Assembly: GCF_900100395.1 (NCBI RefSeq)
Contig: NZ_FNFB01000001.1
Location: 186,001-250,000 of the forward strand
Reading direction: 5' to 3'
Origin: Nonomuraea maritima
GTDB lineage: Bacteria; Actinomycetota; Actinomycetes; Streptosporangiales; Streptosporangiaceae
Length of the DNA stretch: 64,000 nucleotides
Of the stretch, positions 45,406 through 53,664 are shown in pieces. The notes under the pieces are model-generated. The model ran no database searches. It was not told the DNA's origin and worked only from the letters and a program-made list of their open reading frames with translations. A program made the translations under genes and the position numbers. Within the stretch, counting starts at the first letter, position 1. Every line of letters begins with the position of its first letter.

Positions 45406-46281
45406 CTAACCCTTGACCGCGCCGAGCATGACGCCGGAGACGAAGTACCGCTGGACGAACGGGTAGACGGCGAGGATCGGCAGGACGGTGAGCACGATGG
45501 TCACCGACTTGATGTTGGAGGCCGCCTGCGTGACGTCACCGAGCGCGGCGCCGGCGCCCTCGGCCCCCGTGGCTCCCGCGATGAGGTTGCGCAGGTAGAC
45601 GGTCACCGGGAACAGCTCGGCATCGCTCATGTAGAGGAACGCCGTGAACCACGAGTTCCAGAAGGAGACGGCGTAGAACAGCACCATCGTGGCGATCACC
45701 GCCTTCGACAGCGGCAGCACGATCCGCCACAGGATGCCGTAGGTGTTCAGGCCGTCGATGGCGGCGGCCTCCTCCAGTTCGTCGGGCAGGTTCTCGAAGA
45801 ACGCCTTCATGACCAGCAGGTTGAAGACGCTGATCGCGTTGGGCAGGACGATGGCCCACAGGGTGTTCTTCAGCCCGATGCTGGTGACCAGCACGTAGTT
45901 GGGGATCAGGCCGCCGTTGAAGAACATGGTGAAGACGGCGACCCAGATGAGGAACGTGCGCCCCTTGAGATGCCGCTTCGACAGCACGTACGCGTAACAG
46001 GTGGTCAGCACCATCGCGACGAGCGTGGCGACGACCGTGTAGACCACCGTGTTGCGGTAGTTCGTCCAGAACATCGGGTCGGAGGCGATGATCTTGTACG
46101 TCGTCAGGTTGAACCCGCGCGGGACGAGGTTCACCTCGCCCGCGAGGATGTAGCGCTCGTGGCTGAACGACTGGGCGACGATGTTGAGGAACGGGTACAG
46201 CGTCGCGACGACGACGCCGGTCAGGATGACGGCGTTGAGAACCCGGAACACCCGGTAGCCCCGGGTCGTCTGGTGGGTCAC
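45406..46281 (-). CDS. ABC transporter permease, LplC type
   Basis: A 291-residue inner-membrane permease with six helices. The EAA loop that contacts the ATPase reads EEAAAIDGLNTYGILWRIVLP. FNGGLIPNYVLVTSIGLKNT is typical of LplC/YtcP proteins. GTG 46281 overlaps the stop of the first permease (GTGA at 46278-46281), so both are made in equal amounts. It precedes the binding-protein gene by 45 bases. Confidence 0.93.
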   Translation of the reverse strand: MTHQTTRGYRVFRVLNAVILTGVVVATLYPFLNIVAQSFSHERYILAGEVNLVPRGFNLTTYKIIASDPMFWTNYRNTVVYTVVATLVAMVLTTCYAYVLSKRHLKGRTFLIWVAVFTMFFNGGLIPNYVLVTSIGLKNTLWAIVLPNAISVFNLLVMKAFFENLPDELEEAAAIDGLNTYGILWRIVLPLSKAVIATMVLFYAVSFWNSWFTAFLYMSDAELFPVTVYLRNLIAGATGAEGAGAALGDVTQAASNIKSVTIVLTVLPILAVYPFVQRYFVSGVMLGAVKG

Positions 46282-47303
46282 CACAGGCTCGTCCCAACTG
46301 TGCGCTTGGAGATGAGGTTCGCCGAGAGGATCAGGGTGAGCCCGATCAGCGCCTCGAACAGGCCGATGGCCGCGGCGTAGCTCATGCTGCTCGACTCGAC
46401 GCCCGTCCGGTACAGGTAGGTGGAGATCACGTCGCCGGTCGGATAGGTGAGCGGGTTGTACAGCAGCAGGACCTTCTCGAAGCCCACCGCCATGAACGTC
46501 CCGATGTTGAGGATCAGCAGGGTGACCGCCGTCGGCCGGATGCCGGGCAGGGTCACGTGCCAGATCTGCCGCCAGCGGCCGGCGCCGTCGATCCTGGCGG
46601 CCTCGTACAGCTGCTCGTCGATGGTGGTCAGGGCGGCGAGGTAGAGGATCGTGCCCCAGCCGATCGTCTGCCAGATCTCGGAGGAGACGTAGATCGTGCG
46701 GAACCAGTCGGGTCTCTGCATGAAGGCGACGGGCTCGCCGCCCGCCATCCGCAGGATCTGGTTGACCGGCCCGTCGAGGGACAGGAACTGCATGACGATG
46801 CCGGCCACGACCACGATCGACAGGAAGTGCGGCAGGTACGACACCGACTGCAGGAACCGTTTCATCCTCCGGCTCCTGACCTCGTTGAACAGCAGCGCCA
46901 GCACAATGGGCAGCGGGAAGCAGAACAGCAGGATCAGCCCGCCGAGGATCAGCGTGTTGGTGAAGACGTCCCAGAATTTCGGGTCGTCGAGGAACATGCG
47001 CACATAGCGCAGCCCCACCCATTCCTCGCCGAAGAGGTTGCCGCCCGGCTCGAACTTCCGGAACGCGATGACGTTCCCGATCATCGGGGCGTACCGGAAG
47101 ACGAGGAAGAACAGCAGCGGCAGGATCGCCAGCGAGTACAGCTGCCAGTCGCGGCGCAGCGCGCGCCGCCAGGCGCCGCGGGGACGACTCGTCGGGCGGG
47201 TGGGCTCGGGCTCGATCACGTCGCCGGGGGGCTGCAGCGGGTCTCGCCACGGTTCGGTCTCGCCGTAGGTCGATCTCCTGTCGATGGGTAACTGGCCGCT
47301 CAT
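46278..47303 (-). CDS. ABC transporter permease, LplB type
   Basis: A 341-residue permease with a 55-residue cytoplasmic tail and six helices starting LYSLAILPLLFFLVFRY. The EAA loop is YEAARIDGAGRWRQIWHVTLP. FRKFEPGGNLFGEEWVGL is a family marker of LplB/YtcO proteins. First gene of the importer operon; transcription probably starts at about 47373, giving a 70-base leader that contains a GAAAC-TTTC palindrome. Confidence 0.94.
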   Translation of the reverse strand: MSGQLPIDRRSTYGETEPWRDPLQPPGDVIEPEPTRPTSRPRGAWRRALRRDWQLYSLAILPLLFFLVFRYAPMIGNVIAFRKFEPGGNLFGEEWVGLRYVRMFLDDPKFWDVFTNTLILGGLILLFCFPLPIVLALLFNEVRSRRMKRFLQSVSYLPHFLSIVVVAGIVMQFLSLDGPVNQILRMAGGEPVAFMQRPDWFRTIYVSSEIWQTIGWGTILYLAALTTIDEQLYEAARIDGAGRWRQIWHVTLPGIRPTAVTLLILNIGTFMAVGFEKVLLLYNPLTYPTGDVISTYLYRTGVESSSMSYAAAIGLFEALIGLTLILSANLISKRTVGTSLW

Positions 47304-47344
47304 GCCGTCCCTTCACCCCGCCTCATGAGAACCGGAAGTGACAC

Positions 47345-47355
47345 CGAAACTTTCG
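47345..47355. promoter_or_regulatory. Candidate LacI-type operator CGAAACTTTCG
   Basis: A perfect 11-bp palindrome around a central C, lying about 18-28 bases downstream of the predicted transcription start of the importer operon. Bound repressor would block elongation. A second, related site is at 47501-47511. GAAA-S-TTTC sites are known for LacI-family xylan regulators in actinomycetes (recalled, not checked). Confidence 0.6.
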
Positions 47356-47379
47356 AGAAAATCTGTTTTATTTTGCGGA

Positions 47380-47408
47380 AACATAGGGGGCATGTTGAAA
47401 CGTGTCAA
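47380..47408 (-). promoter_or_regulatory. Sigma-70-like promoter of the oligosaccharide importer operon
   Basis: Read on the minus strand: TTGACA (47408-47403), a 17-base spacer and TATGTT (47385-47380). Both boxes fit the consensus, and the area is AT-rich against its surroundings. Predicted start near 47373. Confidence 0.8.
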
Positions 47409-47493
47409 GAGCCCAGCAAACCTCCCCCTTCGGGGATCGCCACTGGACTGAAGGGAGTTTTCCCGGCAGGACGTAGGGACGGAGGGGACATTT

Positions 47494-47511
47494 ACTTTCT
47501 AGAAAGTTTCT
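47494..47511. promoter_or_regulatory. Overlapping palindromes, second candidate operator
   Basis: ACTTTCTAGAAAGT (47494-47507) is a perfect 14-bp palindrome and overlaps AGAAAGTTTCT (47501-47511), the same GAAA-S-TTTC form as the site at 47345. It lies 116 bases before the FAH-family gene and 120 bases behind the importer promoter, so it could serve either or support a repression loop. Confidence 0.55.
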
Positions 47512-47626
47512 GATTCAGTCCGACGGAAAAGGCGACACCCGGTGGTCGTCAACCCGCGGGATGAGGCCCCTCCCAGCGCATGCCATGCTCGGGCTGAAGA
47601 TCCTCAAGGACCCGACAAGGAGCATG

Positions 47627-48400
47627 ATGCGCATCATCAGGTACGAGACCCCCCAGGGTGGCGCGCGATGGGGAGTGCTCGACCCCGACGGCACCGTGCG
47701 CGCCGCCGAAGGCGACCCGTACGACGGCGGGCTGACCCCCGGCGCGGCCGTCGGCGACTCAGGCTCGGTACGCCTGCTCGCCCCCGTCACACCGAGCACG
47801 ATCCTGTGCGTGGGCCGCAACTACGCCGACCACGCGGCCGAGTTCGGCAATCCGGTGCCGAAGGAGCCGCTGATCTTCCTGAAGCCGCCGTCCTCGATCG
47901 CCGGCCCCGGCGACGAGGTCGTCCACCCCGCCCTGTCGGGCCGGCTCGACCCCGAGGCCGAGCTGGTCGTCGTGATCGGCCGCCGAGGCCGGCGGGTGGC
48001 CCCTGAGGACGCGATGGACCTCGTCTTCGGCTACACGCTCGGCAACGACGTCACGGCCCGCGACATCCAGAAGAGCGACCCGCAGTGGACGCGCGGCAAG
48101 GGCTTCGACACCTTCTGCCCGCTGGGCCCGTGGGTGGACACCGACTTCGACCCGTCGGACGTCCGCGTCACCTGCGCGGTCAACGGCGAGCTGCGCCAGG
48201 ACGGCCGCACCCGCGACTTCATCTTCGGCATCCCCGAGCTGATCGCGTACATCTCGGCGTTCACCACGCTGGTGCCTGGCGACATCATCATGACGGGCAC
48301 GCCGCCGGGCGTGCGTCCGGTCAAGCCCGGCGACACCATGACGGTGGCCGTCGAGGGGCTCGGCGAGCTGAGCAACCCGGTGGTGGCGGAGAGCGCCTGA
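47627..48400 (+). CDS. Fumarylacetoacetate hydrolase-family protein
   Basis: A 257-residue FAH-superfamily hydrolase/decarboxylase. The metal-binding and active-site blocks are [38 protein letters not shown] (Glu ligands), [27 protein letters not shown] and MTGTPPGV. Members act on beta-diketones or 2-oxo acids in aromatic and sugar-acid degradation; closest in style to 2-hydroxyhepta-2,4-diene-1,7-dioate isomerase-like and 2,4-diketo-3-deoxy-fuconate/rhamnonate hydrolases. AAGGAG lies 4 bases before ATG 47627. Divergent from the importer operon, so it may share its regulator. Confidence 0.9.
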   Translation: MRIIRYETPQGGARWGVLDPDGTVRAAEGDPYDGGLTPGAAVGDSGSVRLLAPVTPSTILCVGRNYADHAAEFGNPVPKEPLIFLKPPSSIAGPGDEVVHPALSGRLDPEAELVVVIGRRGRRVAPEDAMDLVFGYTLGNDVTARDIQKSDPQWTRGKGFDTFCPLGPWVDTDFDPSDVRVTCAVNGELRQDGRTRDFIFGIPELIAYISAFTTLVPGDIIMTGTPPGVRPVKPGDTMTVAVEGLGELSNPVVAESA

Positions 48401-48408
48401 GGTCCGAC

Positions 48409-48438
48409 GCCGTCCGGTCCGGCTCACGGCCGGACGGC
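48409..48438. terminator. Hairpin between convergent genes
   Basis: GCCGTCCGG (48409-48417) pairs with CCGGACGGC (48430-48438), followed by CTCTTTCG. It separates the FAH-family gene from the convergent TetR gene. Confidence 0.7.
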
Positions 48439-48455
48439 CTCTTTCGCGCCTGGCA

Positions 48456-49022
48456 TCAGCGCAGGCCCGCCACCGACCGGGCGGTCCGGACGAACGTACG
48501 GCGGGCGACGTCGGGGTCGTCGAGGAAGCAGCCGATCAGGAGGGCGTCGCGCAGCATGGCGATCGTCTCGGCCTTGGCGGCGACGTCCTCACGACCGGCC
48601 GCGGTGAGCAGGGCCCGCATCTCGGCCTGGAACCAGACGCGGTGCCGGCTGACCACCTGGCGGATCGCGCTCCCCGGGTCGGGGGACTCGCCGGCCGCCT
48701 TGGTGAACGGGCACCCGCGCGTGTGCTCGCTGTAGGCGTCCTCGGCGATCCCGCCGATGGCCAGCTCCAGCGCGTGGTCGGGAGACACCGCCCGGCTCAG
48801 CTCGTCCTTCCACAGCGCCCGGAACAGCTCGTCCTCGCGTTCGAGGTACGCGACCACGAGCGCCTCCTTGCCGGGGAAGTGCCGGTAGAGCGTGGCACGC
48901 GTGACCCCGGCCTCCCGCACGATGCGATCCACGCCGACGCCGTTGATGCCCTCGGTGTAGAACAGCCGGCTCGCCGTCGCGAGGAGGTGGTCGCGCGGCG
49001 CCGGTCGCTGTGCAGTCGCCAT
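48456..49022 (-). CDS. TetR-family regulator
   Basis: A 188-residue TetR repressor with the helix-turn-helix VDRIVREAGVTRATLYRHFP (about residues 31-50) and a C-terminal domain containing YSEHTRGCPFTKAAGE, a text common to TetR proteins with a Cys in the ligand domain. ATG 49022 or the adjoining GTG 49025 starts it. The 312-base gap to the divergent CHRD gene holds three related palindromic sites, which suggests self-control and control of the neighbour. Confidence 0.9.
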   Translation of the reverse strand: MATAQRPAPRDHLLATASRLFYTEGINGVGVDRIVREAGVTRATLYRHFPGKEALVVAYLEREDELFRALWKDELSRAVSPDHALELAIGGIAEDAYSEHTRGCPFTKAAGESPDPGSAIRQVVSRHRVWFQAEMRALLTAAGREDVAAKAETIAMLRDALLIGCFLDDPDVARRTFVRTARSVAGLR

Positions 49023-49043
49023 CACGGCATCCTATCCACGCCG

Positions 49044-49093
49044 ACCGATCGTTCTTCTGGAAGTCGTTCACCTCATGCCTATACCGAACGTTC
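49044..49093. promoter_or_regulatory. Two candidate TetR sites before the TetR gene
   Basis: ACCGATCGTTC at 49044-49054 and GAACGTTC at 49086-49093 (in ACCGAACGTTCTTT) share the half-site CGTTCTT with the better palindrome at 49182. They lie 22-70 bases upstream of the TetR start. Confidence 0.55.
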
Positions 49094-49181
49094 TTTCTCT
49101 TGTCACGCGGTGTTCACGGGCGACAAGCGAATGTTCTGATGATTTGCCCGACAGGAGGCCGTGGTCTACGGTGAGCCTGCG

Positions 49182-49195
49182 AGAACGATCGTTCT
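49182..49195. promoter_or_regulatory. Palindrome AGAACGATCGTTCT, candidate TetR operator
   Basis: A perfect 14-bp palindrome about 143 bases before the CHRD gene and 160 bases before the divergent TetR gene, followed by TTCTTG like the weaker sites at 49054 and 49093. The remainder of 49023-49337 shows no gene. Confidence 0.65.
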
Positions 49196-49337
49196 TTCTT
49201 GCAGGGCAGTAAGTGAGCCCGTGGACGAGCAGTGATCGCCTGCCGCGGACCGGCCCGGCGCCGTCCTGCGGCGTCCTCACAGGGCCTCGCGCGAAGCGGG
49301 TCCGCGGACACCCAGCCCCTCTTGCGAAGGAACACTC

Positions 49338-49916
49338 ATGACGAACACCTCTGAGCGGATGAGCGCCGAGCGGATGTCGTGGCGGCGCGTGGCCGGCGGT
49401 GCGGCGGCGGCAGCGGTCGCGGCGCTGGCCGTCACCACCGCCACCCCCGCCCTCGCCCTCGCCGCAGCGAAGCCCGCCACGGCGGTGGCGGCCGCCCCCG
49501 CGCACGACCACAGCCACACCTCCGCGGCCACGAAGTACTACTTCGCCGCCGGTCTGCTGGGCAGGAACGAGGTACGCGAGCCGGGCAAGAAGGTCAACGA
49601 CCGGGACGGCGTGGCCGTGGCCAAGTTCCGCATCCAGGGCGACCGCTTGTTCTTCCTCGTCCAGTGGCGCAGGACCGGCAAGCCCACTGCCTTCCACATC
49701 CACCAGGGCAAGGCGGGCAAGAACGGTCCCGTCGTCATCGACCTGCTGGGCAGCGGCACCATCCGCGGCAACACCGCCGCCGGGTCCGTCCGGGTCAAGA
49801 GCAGCCTGCTCAAGCGCATCAAGGCGAACCCGAAGAACTGGTACGCCAACTTCCACAGCGCCGAGTTCCCCGACGGCGCGGTGCGCGGCCAGCTCACCAA
49901 GGGCGGCCGCTGGTAG
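49338..49916 (+). CDS. Secreted CHRD-domain protein
   Basis: A 192-residue exported protein. The signal peptide has SWRRVAGGAAAAAVAALAV and is cut near ALA; a His-rich stretch (HDHSHTS) follows. The CHRD (chordin-type) domain covers about residues 66-190, with FAAGLLGRNEVREPG at its start, FHIHQGKAGKNGPVVIDL in the middle and WYANFHSAEFPDGAVRGQL at its end. Bacterial CHRD proteins are extracellular with unknown role. GAAGGA precedes the ATG by 7 bases. Possibly regulated by the divergent TetR. Confidence 0.9.
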   Translation: MTNTSERMSAERMSWRRVAGGAAAAAVAALAVTTATPALALAAAKPATAVAAAPAHDHSHTSAATKYYFAAGLLGRNEVREPGKKVNDRDGVAVAKFRIQGDRLFFLVQWRRTGKPTAFHIHQGKAGKNGPVVIDLLGSGTIRGNTAAGSVRVKSSLLKRIKANPKNWYANFHSAEFPDGAVRGQLTKGGRW

Positions 49917-50140
49917 ACCGGCCGCGCCGGCGACGGCGGCGGCGCGGACGCACCCGCGCCGACGTCAGCCGGACGTCGAGCCGATGACGTGCCGGGCCTC
50001 TCCCCTTCCTCCGGGGCCCGGCACGCCCGGCTTTCTCATGAGAAGACCCTCATGTCCGTCTCACGTTGCGGCAATGGCCGGTCGAGATCCTTCTGGTGGC
50101 CGGGAGGAGAGCCCGGCCGGAGCTGACTGAAGGAGACGAC

Positions 50141-50710
50141 ATGAGGAAGATCAAGCTGACCGTGGCCGGCGCCGTCCTCGGCACCGTGTTCGGCGGCCTC
50201 GCCCTGACCGCGCCGGCGCACGCCGACACGCGCACCTGCACGGGTACGATCCGGGCCGTGTCCGTCGACGACGTCCGCGTCCCGAAGGGCGCACGGTGCA
50301 CCCTCCTCGGCACCAGGGTCGACGGCAACGTGAAGGTCGGCGGCAACGCGACGCTGGTCGCTCGCGGCGTGCGCGTGGACGGCGACATCCAGGCCGAGAA
50401 CGCCCGCTCCGTATCGGTGACCAGCGGCTCGCGCGTCGAGGGCAACATCCAGGTCGAGGACGGCGGCACGGTCACCGTCCTTTCCACGGGCGTCGACGGC
50501 GACATCCAGCTGAAGGACAACCGGGGCAGCGTCCGCGTCGAGCGCAACCGCGTGGACGGCAACGTCCAGCTGGAGGACAACCGTAGGGGCCTGCGGGTGT
50601 CGCGGAACTCGGTGAAGGGCGACCTGGAGTGCGAGGGCAACCGCTCGCGGGTGACGGGCGGCGGCAACGCGGTGCGCGGCGACAAGGAAGGCCAGTGCCG
50701 CCGTTTCTAG
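50141..50710 (+). CDS. Secreted beta-helix protein with bactofilin-like turns
   Basis: A 189-residue exported protein. Signal peptide of 28 residues ending APAHA; then a short disulfide-capable segment (TCTGTIRAV ... GARCTLLG) and a solenoid of about 20-residue turns marked by VDGNVKV, VDGDIQA, VEGNIQV, VDGDIQL, VDGNVQL and VKGDLEC. The regular V-x-G-x-I/V spacing predicts a right-handed beta-helix like bactofilins, but outside the cell. A C-terminal Cys pair may close the end. AAGGAG lies 5 bases before ATG 50141. Function unknown. Confidence 0.8.
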   Translation: MRKIKLTVAGAVLGTVFGGLALTAPAHADTRTCTGTIRAVSVDDVRVPKGARCTLLGTRVDGNVKVGGNATLVARGVRVDGDIQAENARSVSVTSGSRVEGNIQVEDGGTVTVLSTGVDGDIQLKDNRGSVRVERNRVDGNVQLEDNRRGLRVSRNSVKGDLECEGNRSRVTGGGNAVRGDKEGQCRRF

Positions 50711-50717
50711 CCGCTCC

Positions 50718-50736
50718 GGGTGGTCCACCCCGGGCG
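50718..50736 (+). terminator. Short hairpin after the beta-helix gene
   Basis: CCGGGTGG pairs with CCACCCCGG around a short TC turn with one bulge, 8 bases after the stop. Confidence 0.45.
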
Positions 50737-50758
50737 CTCCGCACGGCTCCCGGGGACG

Positions 50759-51496
50759 TCAGGCGGGCAGGCGGTAGACGGAGACGTGGGAGCGCGACTC
50801 GGCCGTGAACTCGGCCTTCGACCAGTCGGCGTGCCGGCTCTCGAACTCGAACCCGGCCAGCTGCGCCATGAGGTCGAGCTCGGCCGGCCAGACGTAGCGT
50901 TGGGGGCAGCGCGAGATCCGCGCTTCCCGGCCCTCGCCGAAGCGGACGTGGTGGGAGACCAGGTGCTGGGTCAGGACGTCGTAGGTGTCGATGCCGAGGT
51001 AGCCGGGCTCGTGATGGAAGATCATGCCCTGTTGCCCTGGAGGGATCACGCGCAGCTCGGGCACCCCCAGCTCGATCACGAACCGGCCGCCGGGTTCGAG
51101 GTGACGGGCGGCGTTGCGGAAGCACGCGACCTGCTCCTGCTGGGTGAGCAGGTTGGAGATCGTGTTGAAGACCAGGTAGACCAGCGTGTACGTGCCCGGC
51201 GCGGTGGCCTCGGCCATGTCGCCGACCACCACGGGAATGCGCGCCTCGTCCGCCTTCGTGCGCAGCTGCGCGATCATCGGGCGCGACAGCTCGATGCCCG
51301 TGACGGGCACGCCGCGCTCGGCGAGCGGCACGGCGACGCGGCCGGTGCCGATGGCGAACTCCAGGGCCCGCCCGCCGTCGGCCAGCTCGGCCAGCCGGTC
51401 GACGGTCGGCCCGAGCACCTCGGGCGCGAACATGCCGGTGCCGGGGGTGTCGTAGCGTTCGGCGGTCTCGGTGTCCCAGATCTCGTCCTGTCGCAT
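50759..51496 (-). CDS. Class I SAM-dependent methyltransferase
   Basis: A 245-residue methyltransferase of the Methyltransf_25/11 type. SAM motif I ALEFAIGTGRVAVPLAERG lies at about residues 43-61, motif II VTGIELSRPMIAQL follows, and VVVGDMAEA and LVYLVFNTISNL complete the fold. Substrate unknown; the start MRQDEIWDTETAERYDTP is typical of small-molecule methyltransferases. ATG 51496 is preferred to the in-frame 51523. Downstream end is convergent with the beta-helix gene. Confidence 0.87.
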   Translation of the reverse strand: MRQDEIWDTETAERYDTPGTGMFAPEVLGPTVDRLAELADGGRALEFAIGTGRVAVPLAERGVPVTGIELSRPMIAQLRTKADEARIPVVVGDMAEATAPGTYTLVYLVFNTISNLLTQQEQVACFRNAARHLEPGGRFVIELGVPELRVIPPGQQGMIFHHEPGYLGIDTYDVLTQHLVSHHVRFGEGREARISRCPQRYVWPAELDLMAQLAGFEFESRHADWSKAEFTAESRSHVSVYRLPA

Positions 51497-51545
51497 GCCG
51501 CCCACGATGGTCGCGGGCGGCACGCGGTGTCCACCGAATAAATTC

Positions 51546-52877
51546 TCAGCGCCCTGTGGCCTGCGGTTCGTCGTACTCGATCGCGTAGTCCTGCCGCGAG
51601 CGGTCCTTCAGCGCGTACGCCGCCACCACGCTGATCAGGGCGCAGACCGCCATGTAGACGGCGATGGCGAACGAGCTCTGGTACGTCTCGTACAGCCAGA
51701 CCGCGATCAGCGGCGCGGGGCCGCCCGCGGTGATCGAGGCGAGCTGGTAGCCGAGGGAGGAGCCGCTGTAGCGTAACCGGCCGGTGAAGCTCTCGGCGAT
51801 GAACGTGGCCTGCGGCCCGTACTGGATGTCGTGGATCGGCGCGGCCAGCACGATGGCGAGGAAGACCAGCGCGGGCACTTGCGTGTCGAGCAGCGGCCAG
51901 TAGACGAACGACCAGACCACCATGAGCACGGAGCCGATGATGTACAGCTTCCTGCGGTTCGTGATGTCGGAGATGTAGCCCCAGAACGGCACGGTCACCA
52001 GCGAGACGAGGCCCGCCACCATGACGTACAGGTAGACGTCGGAGGCCTCGAAGCCGAGGGTCCGCGTGGCGTAGGTGAGGATGAAGACGGTGAAGATGTA
52101 GAACGGCGCCTGCTGGCCGGTGCGCAGCAGCGCGCTCAGCACGATCTCGCGCCAGTTCCTCTTCACCACCTCGCGCACGGGCACGCGCTCGACCTTCTTC
52201 TCCGCCAGCACCTTGGCGAAGACCGGCGTCTCGAGGATGCCGAGCCTGATGTACAGGCCGACGCCCGCCATGACGATGCTGAGCAGGAACGGGATGCGCC
52301 AGCCCCAGTACGGGTCGAGCGGCTGGAACACCTGAAGGGCGCCGTAGCCGAGCACGAGTCCCACCGGCACGCCGAACTGCGGCCAGCTGCCGAGGAAGCC
52401 GCGCCTGGCGCCCTTGGTGTCGCCCCACTCGGTGGCGAGCAGCACCGATCCGCCCCATTCGCCGCCGACGCTGATGCCCTGGAGCAGGCGGAGCAGGGTG
52501 AGCAGGATCCCGCCCCAGATGCCGATCTGCTCGTACGTCGGCACGAGGCCCACGAGCGCGGTCGCGACGCCCATGGTCATGAGGGTGATGATCAGGGTGG
52601 CCTTGCGGCCGATCCGGTCGCCGTAATGACCGAAGATCGCCGCGCCGATCGGGCGGGCGGCGAATCCGCCGAAGTAGGTGCCGAGGGCGAGGAGGAGGCC
52701 CGTCGTCGCGTCGCTGTTGGGGAAGAACAGCTCAGCGAAGATGGTGCTGGCGGCGAATCCGTAGAGGAAGAAGTCGTACCACTCGATCGAGGTGCCCACC
52801 GCGGAGGCGACCACCGCCCGGACGAGCTGCCGTTTCTTGTCGTTACCTGTCGCGTCGAGTCCGTGCTGCTCAGCCAT
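51546..52877 (-). CDS. MHS-family MFS carrier (metabolite:proton symporter)
   Basis: A 443-residue, 12-helix transporter of the metabolite:H+ symporter family (ShiA, ProP, KgtP relatives). Family marks: SIEWYDFFLYGFAAS in helix 1, PIGAAIFGHYGDRIGRK in the first loop, and GISVGGEWGGSVLLATEW in helices 4-5. Likely substrates are dicarboxylates, shikimate-like acids or betaines; none can be picked. GGAGG lies 8 bases before ATG 52877. The promoter lies in the region shared with the divergent lipoprotein gene. Confidence 0.92.
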   Translation of the reverse strand: MAEQHGLDATGNDKKRQLVRAVVASAVGTSIEWYDFFLYGFAASTIFAELFFPNSDATTGLLLALGTYFGGFAARPIGAAIFGHYGDRIGRKATLIITLMTMGVATALVGLVPTYEQIGIWGGILLTLLRLLQGISVGGEWGGSVLLATEWGDTKGARRGFLGSWPQFGVPVGLVLGYGALQVFQPLDPYWGWRIPFLLSIVMAGVGLYIRLGILETPVFAKVLAEKKVERVPVREVVKRNWREIVLSALLRTGQQAPFYIFTVFILTYATRTLGFEASDVYLYVMVAGLVSLVTVPFWGYISDITNRRKLYIIGSVLMVVWSFVYWPLLDTQVPALVFLAIVLAAPIHDIQYGPQATFIAESFTGRLRYSGSSLGYQLASITAGGPAPLIAVWLYETYQSSFAIAVYMAVCALISVVAAYALKDRSRQDYAIEYDEPQATGR

Positions 52878-53008
52878 CTACCAAACCTCCGGACGAGGTA
52901 GGTCACGCGTACCGCGTTGACGGTACATCAGAGTTGATCGACGGTCACGGGCCTAAAAAAGCCGTGAATCCCGCTTTATCGGGGCCTGCCGAGCGATGGA
53001 CGGTTCGA

Positions 53009-53020
53009 GGGAACGTTCCC
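53009..53020. promoter_or_regulatory. Palindrome GGGAACGTTCCC
   Basis: A perfect 12-bp palindrome 29 bases before the lipoprotein start and 132 bases before the MHS carrier. It shares the GGAACGTTCC core with the site upstream of the lacI-type gene. Confidence 0.55.
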
Positions 53021-53048
53021 AGTAGCCGACAAGAGGAGGGCTTGAGCG

Positions 53049-53657
53049 ATGCGCCCCATCGTCACCGCCATGACTGTCATGGCGCTGGTCGCCACCGGAT
53101 GTGCCAAGGCGGGTCTGGACAACCAGTGGCCGCCGCCGAACGACGGGGCCAACGCCGAGGCGGGAGAGACGATGCTGGTCCGCAACGCCTTCCTGCTGAG
53201 CGGCACCGACGCGGCCTCACCCACCCCTCAGCAGGCCCTGTTCGCCGTACTGATCAACCAGGGCGGTCAGCCCGCGCGCCTGGAGCAGGTCACCGTGGAC
53301 GGAGGCGGGTCCGTGCAGCTCGCCGGGCCGATCACGCTGCCGCCGAACCAGCCGGTCGGCACCAACAGCCGGCCGATCGGCACGGTCACCGGGACGCGCG
53401 GCTGGCTGGTGCCGATGACGTTCACCTTCTCCGGCGGCGAGTCGGCGCGGATGGTGGTGCCCGTCATGCCACGCGCGGCAGAGTACGCCCAGCTGCCCAC
53501 CGTGCCCGCGCAGGCCCCGACGCCGACCACCCCGGCCACCGCGCCGCCGAGCCCGGGCGTCTCGCCGTTCCTCACCGAATCGCCGCGCTCCACGGGCGCT
53601 CCTGGCCGCACCGAGTGGCCGGAGGCGGAGTCTCCGACCCCGTCGCCCGCGGGCTGA
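53049..53657 (+). CDS. Lipoprotein with a PCuAC-like beta-sandwich
   Basis: A 202-residue lipoprotein with the lipobox VATGC (Cys18). The middle (VRNAFLLSG, ALFAVLINQGGQPARLEQV, GSVQLAGPITLPPNQPV, TFTFSGGESARMVVPVMP) follows the strand pattern of PCu(A)C/DUF461 proteins, but the Met and His copper ligands are not visible. The last 50 residues are a Pro/Thr/Ser tail. Anchored outside the membrane, role unknown. It ends 7 bases before the convergent IclR gene. Confidence 0.75.
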   Translation: MRPIVTAMTVMALVATGCAKAGLDNQWPPPNDGANAEAGETMLVRNAFLLSGTDAASPTPQQALFAVLINQGGQPARLEQVTVDGGGSVQLAGPITLPPNQPVGTNSRPIGTVTGTRGWLVPMTFTFSGGESARMVVPVMPRAAEYAQLPTVPAQAPTPTTPATAPPSPGVSPFLTESPRSTGAPGRTEWPEAESPTPSPAG

Positions 53658-53664
53658 CGTGCGC

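Noticed and set aside
43606-46380. A 924-codon open frame on the plus strand opposite the ABC importer genes
   Set aside because: Low-complexity Val/Arg/Glu/Asp translation with no motif; the minus strand holds intact permeases and a binding protein.
52946-52968. Hairpin TCACGG/CCGTGA with an A-rich loop as a terminator
   Set aside because: The stem is only 6 bp and the position is a divergent promoter region, not a gene end.
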